Counted from the first letter of the stretch, positions 1 to 6,267 are shown. The stretch: DNA of 9,196 bases from Chloroflexota bacterium (GCA_002697005.1 NZUD01000004.1:1-9196), one strand, 5' to 3'. Numbers and translations: made by a program. The notes: a model not told the origin generated them from the letters alone.

Positions 1-1
1 A

Positions 2-616
2 GGGCAGTGCACTCCGGCCTCAGTCTATCCGTGGCCGGATATCGCTCCGGGAACAGACAACTCTCTAAAGGCGCTACCATATGATCCTGAAAGGGCAAAA
101 GCGCTTCTCAGTGACGCCGGCTATGATGGGGCTGAGGTGGCAATCAGGTCCTACCCCAGGGCGGATGTACCAGAAGGCCCAAGATTCATTGAAGCAGTTG
201 CCGGTTACCTAGACGCAGTAGGGATCAATACCAAAATCATACCGACTGAATACGCTTCATATCGCAAAGAGCGACTTGCTCATACTTTGAATAACGGCAG
301 CGGGTATCTGGCTGCTCCAAACAGGCCTCTTGCCGGATTCCAGGGCGTTATGAGAGTGTTAAACCACTCGGAAGGCGCATTCACTTCTACAAAAGACCCA
401 GAGATCGATCGACTGATGGAAGCTTGGGAAGCTACCATAACCGAGGCGGACTCCTTGGCAGCAAGCGTGGCTCTTTACACATACATGTATAACCAATTCA
501 CCCACCTCACCTGTTGTAATATGAGCATCTCATACGCAACAAACGACCAAGTTGACTCTTGGGACCTCGGTAAGAGGGTCTGGGACGACGGGTTTACCAA
601 CCTTTACCAACCGTAA
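2..616 (+). CDS. ABC transporter substrate-binding protein, family 5 (C-terminal part, 5' truncated)
   Basis: The reading frame is open from the window edge and ends at TAA 614-616, giving the last 204 residues of a longer protein (family members are usually 500-600 aa). Near the visible start it reads PYDPERAKALLSDAGYDG, the typical segment of the Dpp/Opp/nickel-type solute-binding family (SBP_bac_5) just before its last lobe. An FIEAVAGYLDAVGINTKI stretch and a DPEIDRLMEAWE helix follow, both usual for the C-terminal domain. An internal GTG at 137 could look like a start, but homology continues upstream of it, so the gene is truncated by the window. Such proteins bind peptides, opines, sugars or other organic solutes outside the membrane and deliver them to the permeases encoded next. 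The ligand pocket is not informative here, so the substrate is unknown. The signal peptide and N-terminal lobe lie outside the window. Confidence 0.9.
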   Translation, partial: GQCTPASVYPWPDIAPGTDNSLKALPYDPERAKALLSDAGYDGAEVAIRSYPRADVPEGPRFIEAVAGYLDAVGINTKIIPTEYASYRKERLAHTLNNGSGYLAAPNRPLAGFQGVMRVLNHSEGAFTSTKDPEIDRLMEAWEATITEADSLAASVALYTYMYNQFTHLTCCNMSISYATNDQVDSWDLGKRVWDDGFTNLYQP

Positions 617-622
617 TCTAAA

Positions 623-657
623 TTAACGGCCCTGGAGAGATTCTCCAGGGCCGTTAA
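623..657 (+). terminator. 16-bp perfect stem-loop between binding-protein and permease genes
   Basis: Bases 623-638 pair perfectly with 642-657, leaving a 3-nt loop (GAT), only 6 nt after the binding-protein stop codon. The stem centre is GC-rich (ACGGCCCTGG). No T-run follows on the + strand (next bases are AAC ATC), so it is a poor classical intrinsic terminator. In many importer operons a stem-loop here lowers permease expression or protects the binding-protein mRNA 3' end, giving more binding protein than permease. That role is inferred; the structure itself is clear. Confidence 0.65.
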
Positions 658-715
658 AACATCTAATTCAGGTCCCACATCCTTGAACTAGCCAAACAAT
701 GATGTTAACTGCCTT

Positions 716-1633
716 ATGCAGCGATACATAATTAGGCGCATCGGAGAGGCCGTACTAGCCCTCCTCGCCCTCTCTATTATCATATTCCTAATGGTGCGGC
801 TCACAGGAGACCCTGCGCTCTTAATGCTGCCACCAGATGCTGGCAAAGAGGCATTGGAAGACCTAAGGCACTCCATGGGAGTAGATAAACCTTTGGTCGT
901 CCAATATGGTCTATTCATCCGAGATTACAGTACAGGCAGTTTCGGCGATTCTTTACGGAGTAAATCACCAGTCTCAGAGCTGATTAAAGACCGATTACCC
1001 AATTCCATGAAGCTTGTCGGGGTCGCTGCTTTAATAGTAATCCTGATATCCATCCCACTGGGAGTTCTGTCAGCCGTCTATAAGGGTACGTTAATCGATA
1101 CAACATGTACTGGAATAGCCGTACTAGGGCAGGCCATACCAGTCTTCTGGCTAGGAATGTTATTGATCCAAGTCTTCACTGTGAGCCTGGGTTGGCTCCC
1201 TAGTTCCGGGATGGGGGGGTTTACACACTACATCATGCCGGCATTCAGCTTAGGCTTCTTTACAGTAGCAGCGATCACTAGATTGCTCCGCTCTAGCCTA
1301 TTAGAAGCACTTGATAGTGAATACATCAAGCTTGCCCGTATTAAGGGATTATCGGAATTCATCATTGTATGGAAACACGCGTTAAGAAATTCCCTAATTA
1401 GCGTAGTTACACTAGGTGGCATTTATATAGCCATTCTGATTACCCTGGGAATTTTGGTAGAGGTTGTATTTGCCTGGCCAGGAATGGGGCGTCTTTTGTA
1501 CCAAGGAATCGTATTTAGGGATTTCCCTGTAGTTCAAGCAGTAGTGATGATCTCTGCTGGCATCGTAATCACAACTAGCTTGGTCGTTGACATAGCCTAC
1601 GCATATCTCGACCCGCGAATTAGGCTTCAATAA
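716..1633 (+). CDS. ABC transporter permease, DppB/OppB type
   Basis: This 305-aa integral membrane protein is the first permease of a peptide/nickel-type (family 5) importer. It begins MQRYIIRRIGEAVLALLALS, the usual DppB opening, which supports ATG 716 although no good ribosome binding site precedes it. About six membrane segments are visible (roughly residues 9-29, 100-121, 133-155, 172-191, 231-252 and 273-296). The cytoplasmic EAA loop that contacts the ATPase lies around 198-228 (EYIKLARIKGLSEFIIVWKHA). The family signature FAWPGMGRL is at 252-260 and the protein ends YLDPRIRLQ. It lies 99 nt after the binding-protein gene, separated by a strong stem-loop, and 2 nt before the second permease. 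It should form the transmembrane pore with the next gene product. Substrate unknown. GC is lower than in the catabolic genes further on. Confidence 0.95.
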   Translation: MQRYIIRRIGEAVLALLALSIIIFLMVRLTGDPALLMLPPDAGKEALEDLRHSMGVDKPLVVQYGLFIRDYSTGSFGDSLRSKSPVSELIKDRLPNSMKLVGVAALIVILISIPLGVLSAVYKGTLIDTTCTGIAVLGQAIPVFWLGMLLIQVFTVSLGWLPSSGMGGFTHYIMPAFSLGFFTVAAITRLLRSSLLEALDSEYIKLARIKGLSEFIIVWKHALRNSLISVVTLGGIYIAILITLGILVEVVFAWPGMGRLLYQGIVFRDFPVVQAVVMISAGIVITTSLVVDIAYAYLDPRIRLQ

Positions 1634-1635
1634 CA

Positions 1636-2532
1636 ATGGATAACAGCTTAGAAAGCGCCGCGATAAAGCCGGTAAAGGCGACCGTTTTGCCTAAAGTACT
1701 TGCAGGCTTAAAAGGCGCACCATACATCCCTTTATTCATAATAGTAGTGTTCGTTTTATGCGCGATCCTAGCAAACTTAATCACTACCCAAGATGCATAT
1801 TCTGTTCAATTACCTAATCGTCTAATCCCGCCATTCTGGCTAGAAGGGGGATCATTAAATCATCTCCTCGGAACTGACCCATTAGGACGCGACATACTGA
1901 CCCGGATTATATTTGGAGCTAGGGTATCGGTCATAATCGCGATTACGGCTTTAACTATCGGTGGTGGATTCGGAACTTTGGTTGGATTAACCGCTGGATT
2001 CTACGGCGGAAAGATAGACACCATCTTGATGAGGTTCGCAGATATCACGCTGGCATTCCCGCTGATTTTATTCGCCATCTTATTGGTGATGGTCTTGGGA
2101 CCTAGCATGATCAATGTGATTATAGCTATATCTTTGGTCTTGTGGGCTCGTTACGCGCGTGTTATCAGGGGCGAAGTCCTAGGATTGATGCAACGCGATT
2201 TCATAGCAAGGGCTAAGGTATCTGGCGCTTCTGATTGGCGTATCATGATGCGTCATCTTTTACCAAACGTAATGCCGACTTTGATAGTCCTACTTACCCT
2301 CCAAGTCGGCTGGGTCATAATCGTGGAGGCATCATTGAGTTTCCTTGGCGCCGGCATACCGCCCCCTACTCCAGCTTGGGGTTCCATGTTGGCAGACGGG
2401 AGAGAATACGTTTCGACCGCCTGGTGGGTAACAACCGCACCAGGGGTAGCGATAATGCTTGTGGTTTTGGCTTTTAACTTAGCCGGAGATTGGCTGAGAG
2501 AACGTTTAGATCCAAAGCAACGAGGCATATAA
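1636..2532 (+). CDS. ABC transporter permease, DppC/OppC type
   Basis: This 298-aa membrane protein is the partner of the upstream permease; its ATG lies 2 nt after that gene's stop, so the two are surely cotranscribed and probably translationally coupled. A cytoplasmic N-terminus and first membrane helix (about 30-50) are followed by the conserved HLLGTDPLGRDILTRIIFGA block at 76-95. The BPD-type permease domain comes next, with the EAA loop near 188-218 (ARAKVSGASDWRIMMRHLLP). The EASLSFLGAGIPPPTPAWGS signature is at 231-250 and the family-typical NLAGDWLRERLDPKQRG end at 281-297. All hallmarks of an intact DppC-type subunit are present. Genes for the two ATPases (DppD/DppF type) normally follow, but here the next genes are on the opposite strand and unrelated, so ATPases must come from upstream of the window or elsewhere. 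Confidence 0.95.
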   Translation: MDNSLESAAIKPVKATVLPKVLAGLKGAPYIPLFIIVVFVLCAILANLITTQDAYSVQLPNRLIPPFWLEGGSLNHLLGTDPLGRDILTRIIFGARVSVIIAITALTIGGGFGTLVGLTAGFYGGKIDTILMRFADITLAFPLILFAILLVMVLGPSMINVIIAISLVLWARYARVIRGEVLGLMQRDFIARAKVSGASDWRIMMRHLLPNVMPTLIVLLTLQVGWVIIVEASLSFLGAGIPPPTPAWGSMLADGREYVSTAWWVTTAPGVAIMLVVLAFNLAGDWLRERLDPKQRGI

Positions 2533-2598
2533 CAATACCAAATCCATGAATCTCATTGTCGGCAAGTTTGGGCTGTAGCGTCAATGAGCCACCTTCTA

Positions 2599-3168
2599 TC
2601 AGCTAGCTAGTCCTTTTATATGCCGGGCAAACTCGAAACGGTTCTCCAAAAGGTTTATGTCCATGGCGAATGACAGTGGTCCGATTGCGTCCACTTTAGA
2701 CACGATGATTGACAGGCCGTCGCGCTCCGAGGCCTCTGCAAAAGCCTGCTCCGCAGCCTCTACGGTATCGGCAAGTGTCACGTGCTCGGCACCAGCCTTC
2801 TCGGCAATACCAGCCAGGTCTGTACCTGTCCCAGTGGCCGTGGGGAACCCGCCAACTGACAATAGGCTCTCGTTGTCAAATATCCAGTGGGTCAAGTTCG
2901 GTGGCCGGTAACGGGCGAGGGTGCTGAGCGATCCCAGATTCATCAAAACCGAACCATCCCCATCTAGCACGGTGACCTTCTCCTTCGGTAATGACACAGC
3001 CAGACCCAAGCCCATAGACGAAGCGAGGCCCATACCGTGCTCCAAGTAGAAGAAGTTAGGCTGGTGACCCAGGTTATACAACTCCACCGCCACTGCCCCC
3101 ATGATTGTCACAGTCACTTGGCTTTTCAGACGAGGATAGACCGCCTTCAACGCATCTTCTCGTAGCAT
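2599..3168 (-). CDS. ThDP-dependent 2-oxoacid decarboxylase, beta (ThDP-binding) subunit, ComE-like
   Basis: This 189-aa protein is a stand-alone ThDP-binding domain like sulfopyruvate decarboxylase beta (ComE) or the C-terminal half of phosphonopyruvate decarboxylase. It shows LEHGMGLASSMGLGLA at 42-57 and the metal/diphosphate motif GDGS at 70-73, closed by DN at 98-99, the expected spacing for GDG-x(25)-N. The start chosen is ATG 3168, whose A is also the last base of the alpha-subunit stop (TGATG), giving MLREDALKAV, the family-like opening. A GTG at 3180 would add four residues but falls inside the ribosome binding site GGAGGAG. It needs the adjacent alpha subunit for activity. Known members decarboxylate sulfopyruvate or phosphonopyruvate; no coenzyme M or phosphonate genes are nearby, so the substrate here is open. 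Family assignment is firm, specificity is not. Confidence 0.88.
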   Translation of the reverse strand: MLREDALKAVYPRLKSQVTVTIMGAVAVELYNLGHQPNFFYLEHGMGLASSMGLGLAVSLPKEKVTVLDGDGSVLMNLGSLSTLARYRPPNLTHWIFDNESLLSVGGFPTATGTGTDLAGIAEKAGAEHVTLADTVEAAEQAFAEASERDGLSIIVSKVDAIGPLSFAMDINLLENRFEFARHIKGLAS

Positions 3169-3680
3169 CACTCCTCCCACATCAAATCCCGAGTTAGCAG
3201 CAAGGCTACGGGGCGCAAGGAACTTTCGGCCAGGGTCTGGGCTTGCCTCACCTCGTAAGCCACAATAGCCGGATCAGATAGCTTCCGGTAGATTATGCCC
3301 AGTGACTGGAGCAGGGGTTCGGTGATGCGTCCACCTTCAGTTTGCCACGGGTCCCGTTCTCCCATCTCCCCTCGGTAGCTTATGACCATCAATAGAGGGA
3401 TGCGGTACAGCTGAGCCACGGAGACGATGCCGTTCACGGAGGTTAACAGGCCATGATTTTGCATCAGCATGGCCGATTTCCGGCCAGCAAAGTGTGCGCC
3501 CGTGGAGATTCCGACGCCCTCTTCTTCTTTGTTGAGTCTGATCAAGGTCATATCCGGGTCGTCTTCGGCCATCTTCATCACGTGAACCAACCAAGTCTCC
3601 GGCAGGGCTGACAACAGGGTTATCTCGGCTGACTTCAGGGCTGCAAAAAGGACCTCGGAATTTTTCACAGAAACGGGCAT
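3168..3680 (-). CDS. ThDP-dependent 2-oxoacid decarboxylase, alpha (pyrimidine-binding) subunit, ComD-like
   Basis: This 170-aa protein is the N-terminal (PYR) half of a split ThDP decarboxylase. It contains RLNKEEEGVGISTGAHFAG at 48-66, where the glutamate before the glycine (E54) matches the family residue that activates ThDP. MLMQNHGLLTSVNGI at 71-85 corresponds to the usual QNSGLGNxxNxL, and SYRGEMGERDPWQ at 101-113 to the RGExGExD motif. The start is ATG 3680: GAGGTGG lies 6 nt upstream and a promoter ends about 22 nt before it. A longer frame from 3737 adds 19 residues without family resemblance and would start inside the -35 box. It ends with TGA overlapping the ATG of the beta subunit, so the pair should be made in equal amounts. 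It is transcribed away from the aryl-CoA ligase. Substrate is unknown; an aryl 2-oxoacid is one possibility given the neighbours. Confidence 0.87.
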   Translation of the reverse strand: MPVSVKNSEVLFAALKSAEITLLSALPETWLVHVMKMAEDDPDMTLIRLNKEEEGVGISTGAHFAGRKSAMLMQNHGLLTSVNGIVSVAQLYRIPLLMVISYRGEMGERDPWQTEGGRITEPLLQSLGIIYRKLSDPAIVAYEVRQAQTLAESSLRPVALLLTRDLMWEE

Positions 3681-3686
3681 TAAAAG

Positions 3687-3693
3687 CCACCTC
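3687..3693 (-). promoter_or_regulatory. Ribosome binding site deciding the alpha-subunit start
   Basis: On the - strand GAGGTGG sits 6 nt before ATG 3680. This is the best Shine-Dalgarno match in the divergent region and is the main reason for choosing the 170-aa alpha subunit over the 189-aa alternative. Confidence 0.7.
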
Positions 3694-3708
3694 AAAATAA
3701 GTGGGCCA

Positions 3709-3737
3709 ATTGTATGCGCCCGTGCGTGACTGGTCAA
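3709..3737 (-). promoter_or_regulatory. Sigma70-like promoter of the ThDP decarboxylase operon
   Basis: Read on the - strand, TTGACC (3737-3732) and TACAAT (3714-3709) are separated by exactly 17 bp; each box matches 5 of 6 consensus bases. Transcription would start near 3702, giving a leader of about 22 nt that contains the GAGGTGG ribosome binding site. Position, spacing and leader agree with one another; activity is inferred. Confidence 0.6.
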
Positions 3738-3772
3738 TCAAAGATATACTGCACCAACCTGTTTTGGATCCC

Positions 3773-3777
3773 GGAGG
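3773..3777 (+). promoter_or_regulatory. Ribosome binding site deciding the ligase start
   Basis: GGAGG lies 4 nt before GTG 3782. No such site precedes the more upstream in-frame GTG at 3701, which also falls in the transcribed leader of the divergent operon. Confidence 0.5.
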
Positions 3778-3781
3778 CGCA

Positions 3782-5068
3782 GTGCACTCACCACCCTGGG
3801 AAGCAGTCGAGACTATTTCACGGGAAGGGATGGAGCAACTTCAGGTGGAGCGGCTGCAATCCTGCCTCGCCAACGTCAAAGAGCAGGTAGCATTCTATAG
3901 TGACCAGCTAGCCGGGACTGCCCCAGAGAGCGTCCAATCACTTGGAGACCTTTCCCGCCTGCCGTTTACTAACAAACAAGACCTCCGCGATAACTACCCT
4001 TTCGACCTGTTCGCCAAGCCCATGTCTGAAGTGGTGCGCATCCACGCCTCCAGTGGTACGACCGGCAAGCCCACGGTGGTGGGATACACGGCGAACGATA
4101 TCGAGATGTGGGCAGGCCTCGCGGCACGGGCACTCTCTCTTGCCGGTGTAACAGAAGAAGACATAGTCCAGAATTCTTACGGATACGGACTGTTCACTGG
4201 CGGTTTAGGCCTTCACTACGGAGTCGAAAAGCTGGGGGCGGCAGTAGTGCCGACCTCCTCTGGAAACACGGCCCGACAGGTCATGCTGCTACAGGACTTC
4301 GGCTCGACGGTGCTCTGCGCCACTCCGTCTTACGCCCTGGTACTGGCTGAAAGGGCTGTCGAGGCTGGGTATGACGTCCAATCCGGGCCGCTTAGGATAG
4401 GCATATTCGGCGCCGAACCATGGTCGGAGCATATGCGGACAGAGATCGAAGCCCGACTAGGAATCACAGCTTTGGACATCTACGGATTGTCCGAGATCAT
4501 CGGACCCGCAGTAGCCATGGAGTGCGCCCATAAAACGGGGATGCACATCGCCGAAGACCACTTCATCCCGGAGATCATAGACTCAGACACCCTTGAGCCA
4601 TTGCCGCTGGGCCAGCAGGGAGAACTGGTCTTTACCTGCATCACCAAAGAAGCCCTCCCTCTGATACGCTACCGTACCCACGACTTGGCCCGGCTCATTC
4701 CGGGCGAATGCCCCTGTGGCCGCACCACCGTCAGGATGGAGAAGGTGCTGGGGCGCAACGACGATATGTTGATAATACGGGGCGTGAACGTATTTCCGTC
4801 TCAGGTCGAGACAGTCCTTCTCGGCATGAATCAAGTGGAGCCCCATTACCAGTTGGTGGTGGGAAGAGGCGCTGACCTCATGGATAACCTGGAGATCCGA
4901 GTTGAGTCGACAGAAAGGGCGAGTCAACACATTGCGATCAAAGGGATATTGGAGACCAGCCTTCGAAGCGCGCTAGGCATAGGCTGCAATGTAACCATAC
5001 TCGGCCAGGGAGAGATAGCCCGTAGTGAAGGAAAGGCCGTCCGAATCATAGACAACCGGCGGATATAA
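3782..5068 (+). CDS. Phenylacetate-CoA ligase family (PaaK-type) aryl-CoA ligase
   Basis: This adenylate-forming enzyme activates an aromatic carboxylate with ATP and CoA to its aryl-CoA. From GTG 3782 it is 428 aa, the usual PaaK size; GTG 3701 would give 455 aa with a non-conserved, poorly supported extension. Family marks in order are the N-terminal ISREGMEQLQVERLQ helix at 12-26, the phosphate loop HASSGTTGKPTVVGYT at 88-103, YGLSE at 234-238 in the adenylate pocket, and RYRTHDLARLIPGECPCGRT at 296-315. The hinge region GRNDDMLIIRGVNVFPSQVE (324-343) follows, and the C-terminal domain ends RSEGKAVRIIDNRR with the likely catalytic lysine at 418. Members act on phenylacetate, benzoate or hydroxybenzoates. 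The box genes downstream make benzoate or a substituted benzoate a reasonable guess, although classical box clusters use a different, longer benzoate-CoA ligase. It is 28 nt before the crotonase gene and likely cotranscribed with it. Confidence 0.9.
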   Translation: MHSPPWEAVETISREGMEQLQVERLQSCLANVKEQVAFYSDQLAGTAPESVQSLGDLSRLPFTNKQDLRDNYPFDLFAKPMSEVVRIHASSGTTGKPTVVGYTANDIEMWAGLAARALSLAGVTEEDIVQNSYGYGLFTGGLGLHYGVEKLGAAVVPTSSGNTARQVMLLQDFGSTVLCATPSYALVLAERAVEAGYDVQSGPLRIGIFGAEPWSEHMRTEIEARLGITALDIYGLSEIIGPAVAMECAHKTGMHIAEDHFIPEIIDSDTLEPLPLGQQGELVFTCITKEALPLIRYRTHDLARLIPGECPCGRTTVRMEKVLGRNDDMLIIRGVNVFPSQVETVLLGMNQVEPHYQLVVGRGADLMDNLEIRVESTERASQHIAIKGILETSLRSALGIGCNVTILGQGEIARSEGKAVRIIDNRRI

Positions 5069-5096
5069 GAATATCGCAATCGCTGGGAGGCGAGAC

Positions 5097-5867
5097 ATGG
5101 AACTGGAGACGATGAAGTACGAGACCGACGGAGATCTGATCCGCCTTACCCTAGACCGGCCAGAGGTCCTGAACGCCATCAATTACCAAGGGACGTTGGA
5201 CCTCTACCAAGCGGCCCAGGCCATCCACGACGACGCCCACGCCAGAGCCGTGCTCATCCGAGGCAACGGGCGGGCTTTCTGCACCGGTATCGATCTCAAA
5301 GAGCTGTCCGCGGAGGAGACACCCCAGGACTACTTCTATCAGTGGGACCAGGCGCTGCGACTGCTCGAGAGGTCAGACAAGCTGATAGTCTGCGCTATCC
5401 AAGGATATGCTATCGGGGGCGGTTTGCAGCTGCCGCTAGCCTGCGATATACGCATCGCAACCGAAGGCGCGGTACTCGGCCTGCCGGCAGCTAAAGAGGG
5501 GTTCATCCCAGGGTTGAGCACTTACCGCCTGCCCCGCTACATCGGGCTGGGCCGTGCCAAGCGCATGGCCATCTCAGGGGAGAACGTAAACGGCGTCGAG
5601 GCGTTGCGTATCGGCTTAGTGGACTACATTGTCAAATCGTCGGAATTCGAACGGGAAGTCGAAGCGGTGACTCATCGATTTCTTGCACTCAGCTCCGAGG
5701 GCGCCCGGCAGACCAAACTTATGCTTTCAGCCTACCAAGACCTACCTCACGGTCAATTCTTCGAGGAATACTTGCACCGCCAATCTATCGCCATAGCCGC
5801 TCCCGACCACGACGAAGCTATGACGGCTTATCGGGAAAACCGGGAACCGGCCTACAAGTCTCGCTGA
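5097..5867 (+). CDS. Crotonase-fold (enoyl-CoA hydratase/isomerase family) protein lacking both canonical catalytic glutamates
   Basis: This 256-aa protein starts at ATG 5097 with GGAGG 6 nt upstream. It is a standard-length crotonase. The oxyanion-hole regions are present: GRAFCTGIDLKEL at 58-70 and the GGG turn in GYAIGGGLQLPLACD at 103-117. The position of the first hydratase glutamate (GGGxEL in classical enzymes) is Gln111. The second (LPExxLG in classical enzymes) is Ala131 within LPAAKEGFIPG. CoA-ester binding is therefore likely, but ordinary enoyl-CoA hydration is doubtful. Aligned by eye, it also lacks the aspartate used by 4-chlorobenzoyl-CoA dehalogenase (Pro138 there). It follows the ligase by 28 nt, so it probably acts on the aryl-CoA made by that enzyme or a product of it, perhaps as an isomerase, hydrolase or lyase. 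Function beyond the fold is not assigned. Confidence 0.88.
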   Translation: MELETMKYETDGDLIRLTLDRPEVLNAINYQGTLDLYQAAQAIHDDAHARAVLIRGNGRAFCTGIDLKELSAEETPQDYFYQWDQALRLLERSDKLIVCAIQGYAIGGGLQLPLACDIRIATEGAVLGLPAAKEGFIPGLSTYRLPRYIGLGRAKRMAISGENVNGVEALRIGLVDYIVKSSEFEREVEAVTHRFLALSSEGARQTKLMLSAYQDLPHGQFFEEYLHRQSIAIAAPDHDEAMTAYRENREPAYKSR

Positions 5868-6118
5868 ATCTAACAGAGGTTTAAACGTGTGCTCTAAGTG
5901 GGCTTTTACTTATTAGCCCGTCCGAACACGGCACCTAGGGCTCCTTCTCGATACTTCATGAAAGAATACACAGAACAGGATATCTATACCCGTCAGCAGT
6001 TCATGCAATAACTATCCTTAGGAAAGGCAGTGTGGTCAGGACATACCACCGCGTCGAATCCAAGGGCTTCCGCATTGCTGACCATAGTTCACCTGGGCTC
6101 GGGCTGATACAGAGTCGC

Positions 6119-6134
6119 TTCCCGGTATCGGGAA
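6119..6134. repeat. Inverted repeat TTCCCG-GTAT-CGGGAA in the gap before boxC
   Basis: Six-base arms (6119-6124 and 6129-6134) pair perfectly around a 4-nt centre. It is not followed by a T-run, so it is not a classical terminator. It resembles the second inverted repeat close to the boxC start (GTTCCG-gca-CGGAAC), raising the possibility of a two-site operator. Function is inferred only. Confidence 0.4.
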
Positions 6135-6209
6135 CCCATATTCCATGGTTAATCGCCAACCTCGGAATTATCCGCGCAGGGTATTGACCGCCCATTTGTA
6201 TATCCCCTA

Positions 6210-6234
6210 GGTCTGTTACCTGCCTGGTCTGTTA
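6210..6234. repeat. Direct repeat GGTCTGTTA x2, 16 bp apart, upstream of boxC
   Basis: The 9-mer GGTCTGTTA occurs at 6210-6218 and again at 6226-6234, a 16-bp period, ending 40 nt before the boxC start codon. Both copies are also preceded by CCT-rich sequence. Such spaced direct repeats are common as activator binding sites, but no regulator gene is in the window to pair with it. Confidence 0.5.
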
Positions 6235-6239
6235 AGATT

Positions 6240-6267
6240 GAACGATCAAATCGTTCCGGCACGGAAC
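6240..6267. promoter_or_regulatory. Two overlapping inverted repeats immediately before boxC
   Basis: GAACGAT-caa-ATCGTTC (6240-6256) has 7-bp perfect arms. GTTCCG-gca-CGGAAC (6253-6267) has 6-bp perfect arms and shares bases 6253-6256 with the first. Both have 3-nt centres, and the centres are 12 bp apart. As RNA the two hairpins would exclude each other; as DNA they could be an operator for a dimeric repressor. They end 7 nt before the start codon, where they could affect either transcription or translation. Confidence 0.5.

Noticed and set aside
683..711. TTGAAC (683-688) as a separate promoter for the permease genes
   Set aside because: The corresponding -10 positions match consensus poorly (3 of 6).
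2552..2588. CTCATTG...CAATGAG inverted repeat in the convergent junction as a bidirectional terminator
   Set aside because: The 7-bp AT-rich arms enclose a 23-nt loop with no T-run in either direction; too weak to call.
3337..3741. 134-aa frame overlapping the alpha subunit on the same strand in another phase
   Set aside because: Arg/Gly/Pro-rich shadow composition; the alpha-subunit frame has the ThDP-family motifs.
4583..4930. 115-aa frame antisense to the ligase
   Set aside because: It lies wholly inside a gene with clear catalytic motifs and has no independent coding signal.
5097..5867. Crotonase as a 4-chlorobenzoyl-CoA dehalogenase partnered with the ligase
   Set aside because: By eye alignment the nucleophilic aspartate position is Pro138, so the dehalogenase mechanism is not supported.
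5886..5930. Two nested 5-bp stems after the crotonase stop as a terminator
   Set aside because: Stems are short, the inner loop is 10 nt, and no T-run follows; mentioned only in the gap description.
5939..6187. Stop-free 82-codon stretch on the + strand in the gap
   Set aside because: No ATG, no ribosome binding site at its internal GTG, and no recognisable motif; likely chance.
6001..6195. 64-aa frame on the - strand in the gap
   Set aside because: No family resemblance or ribosome binding site; low-complexity of evidence, likely chance.
6184..6213. TTGACC (6184-6189) as a -35 box for boxC
   Set aside because: No acceptable -10 box at 16-18 bp: the bases there (around 6207-6213) match at most 3 of 6, and the better TATATC is only 9 bp away.
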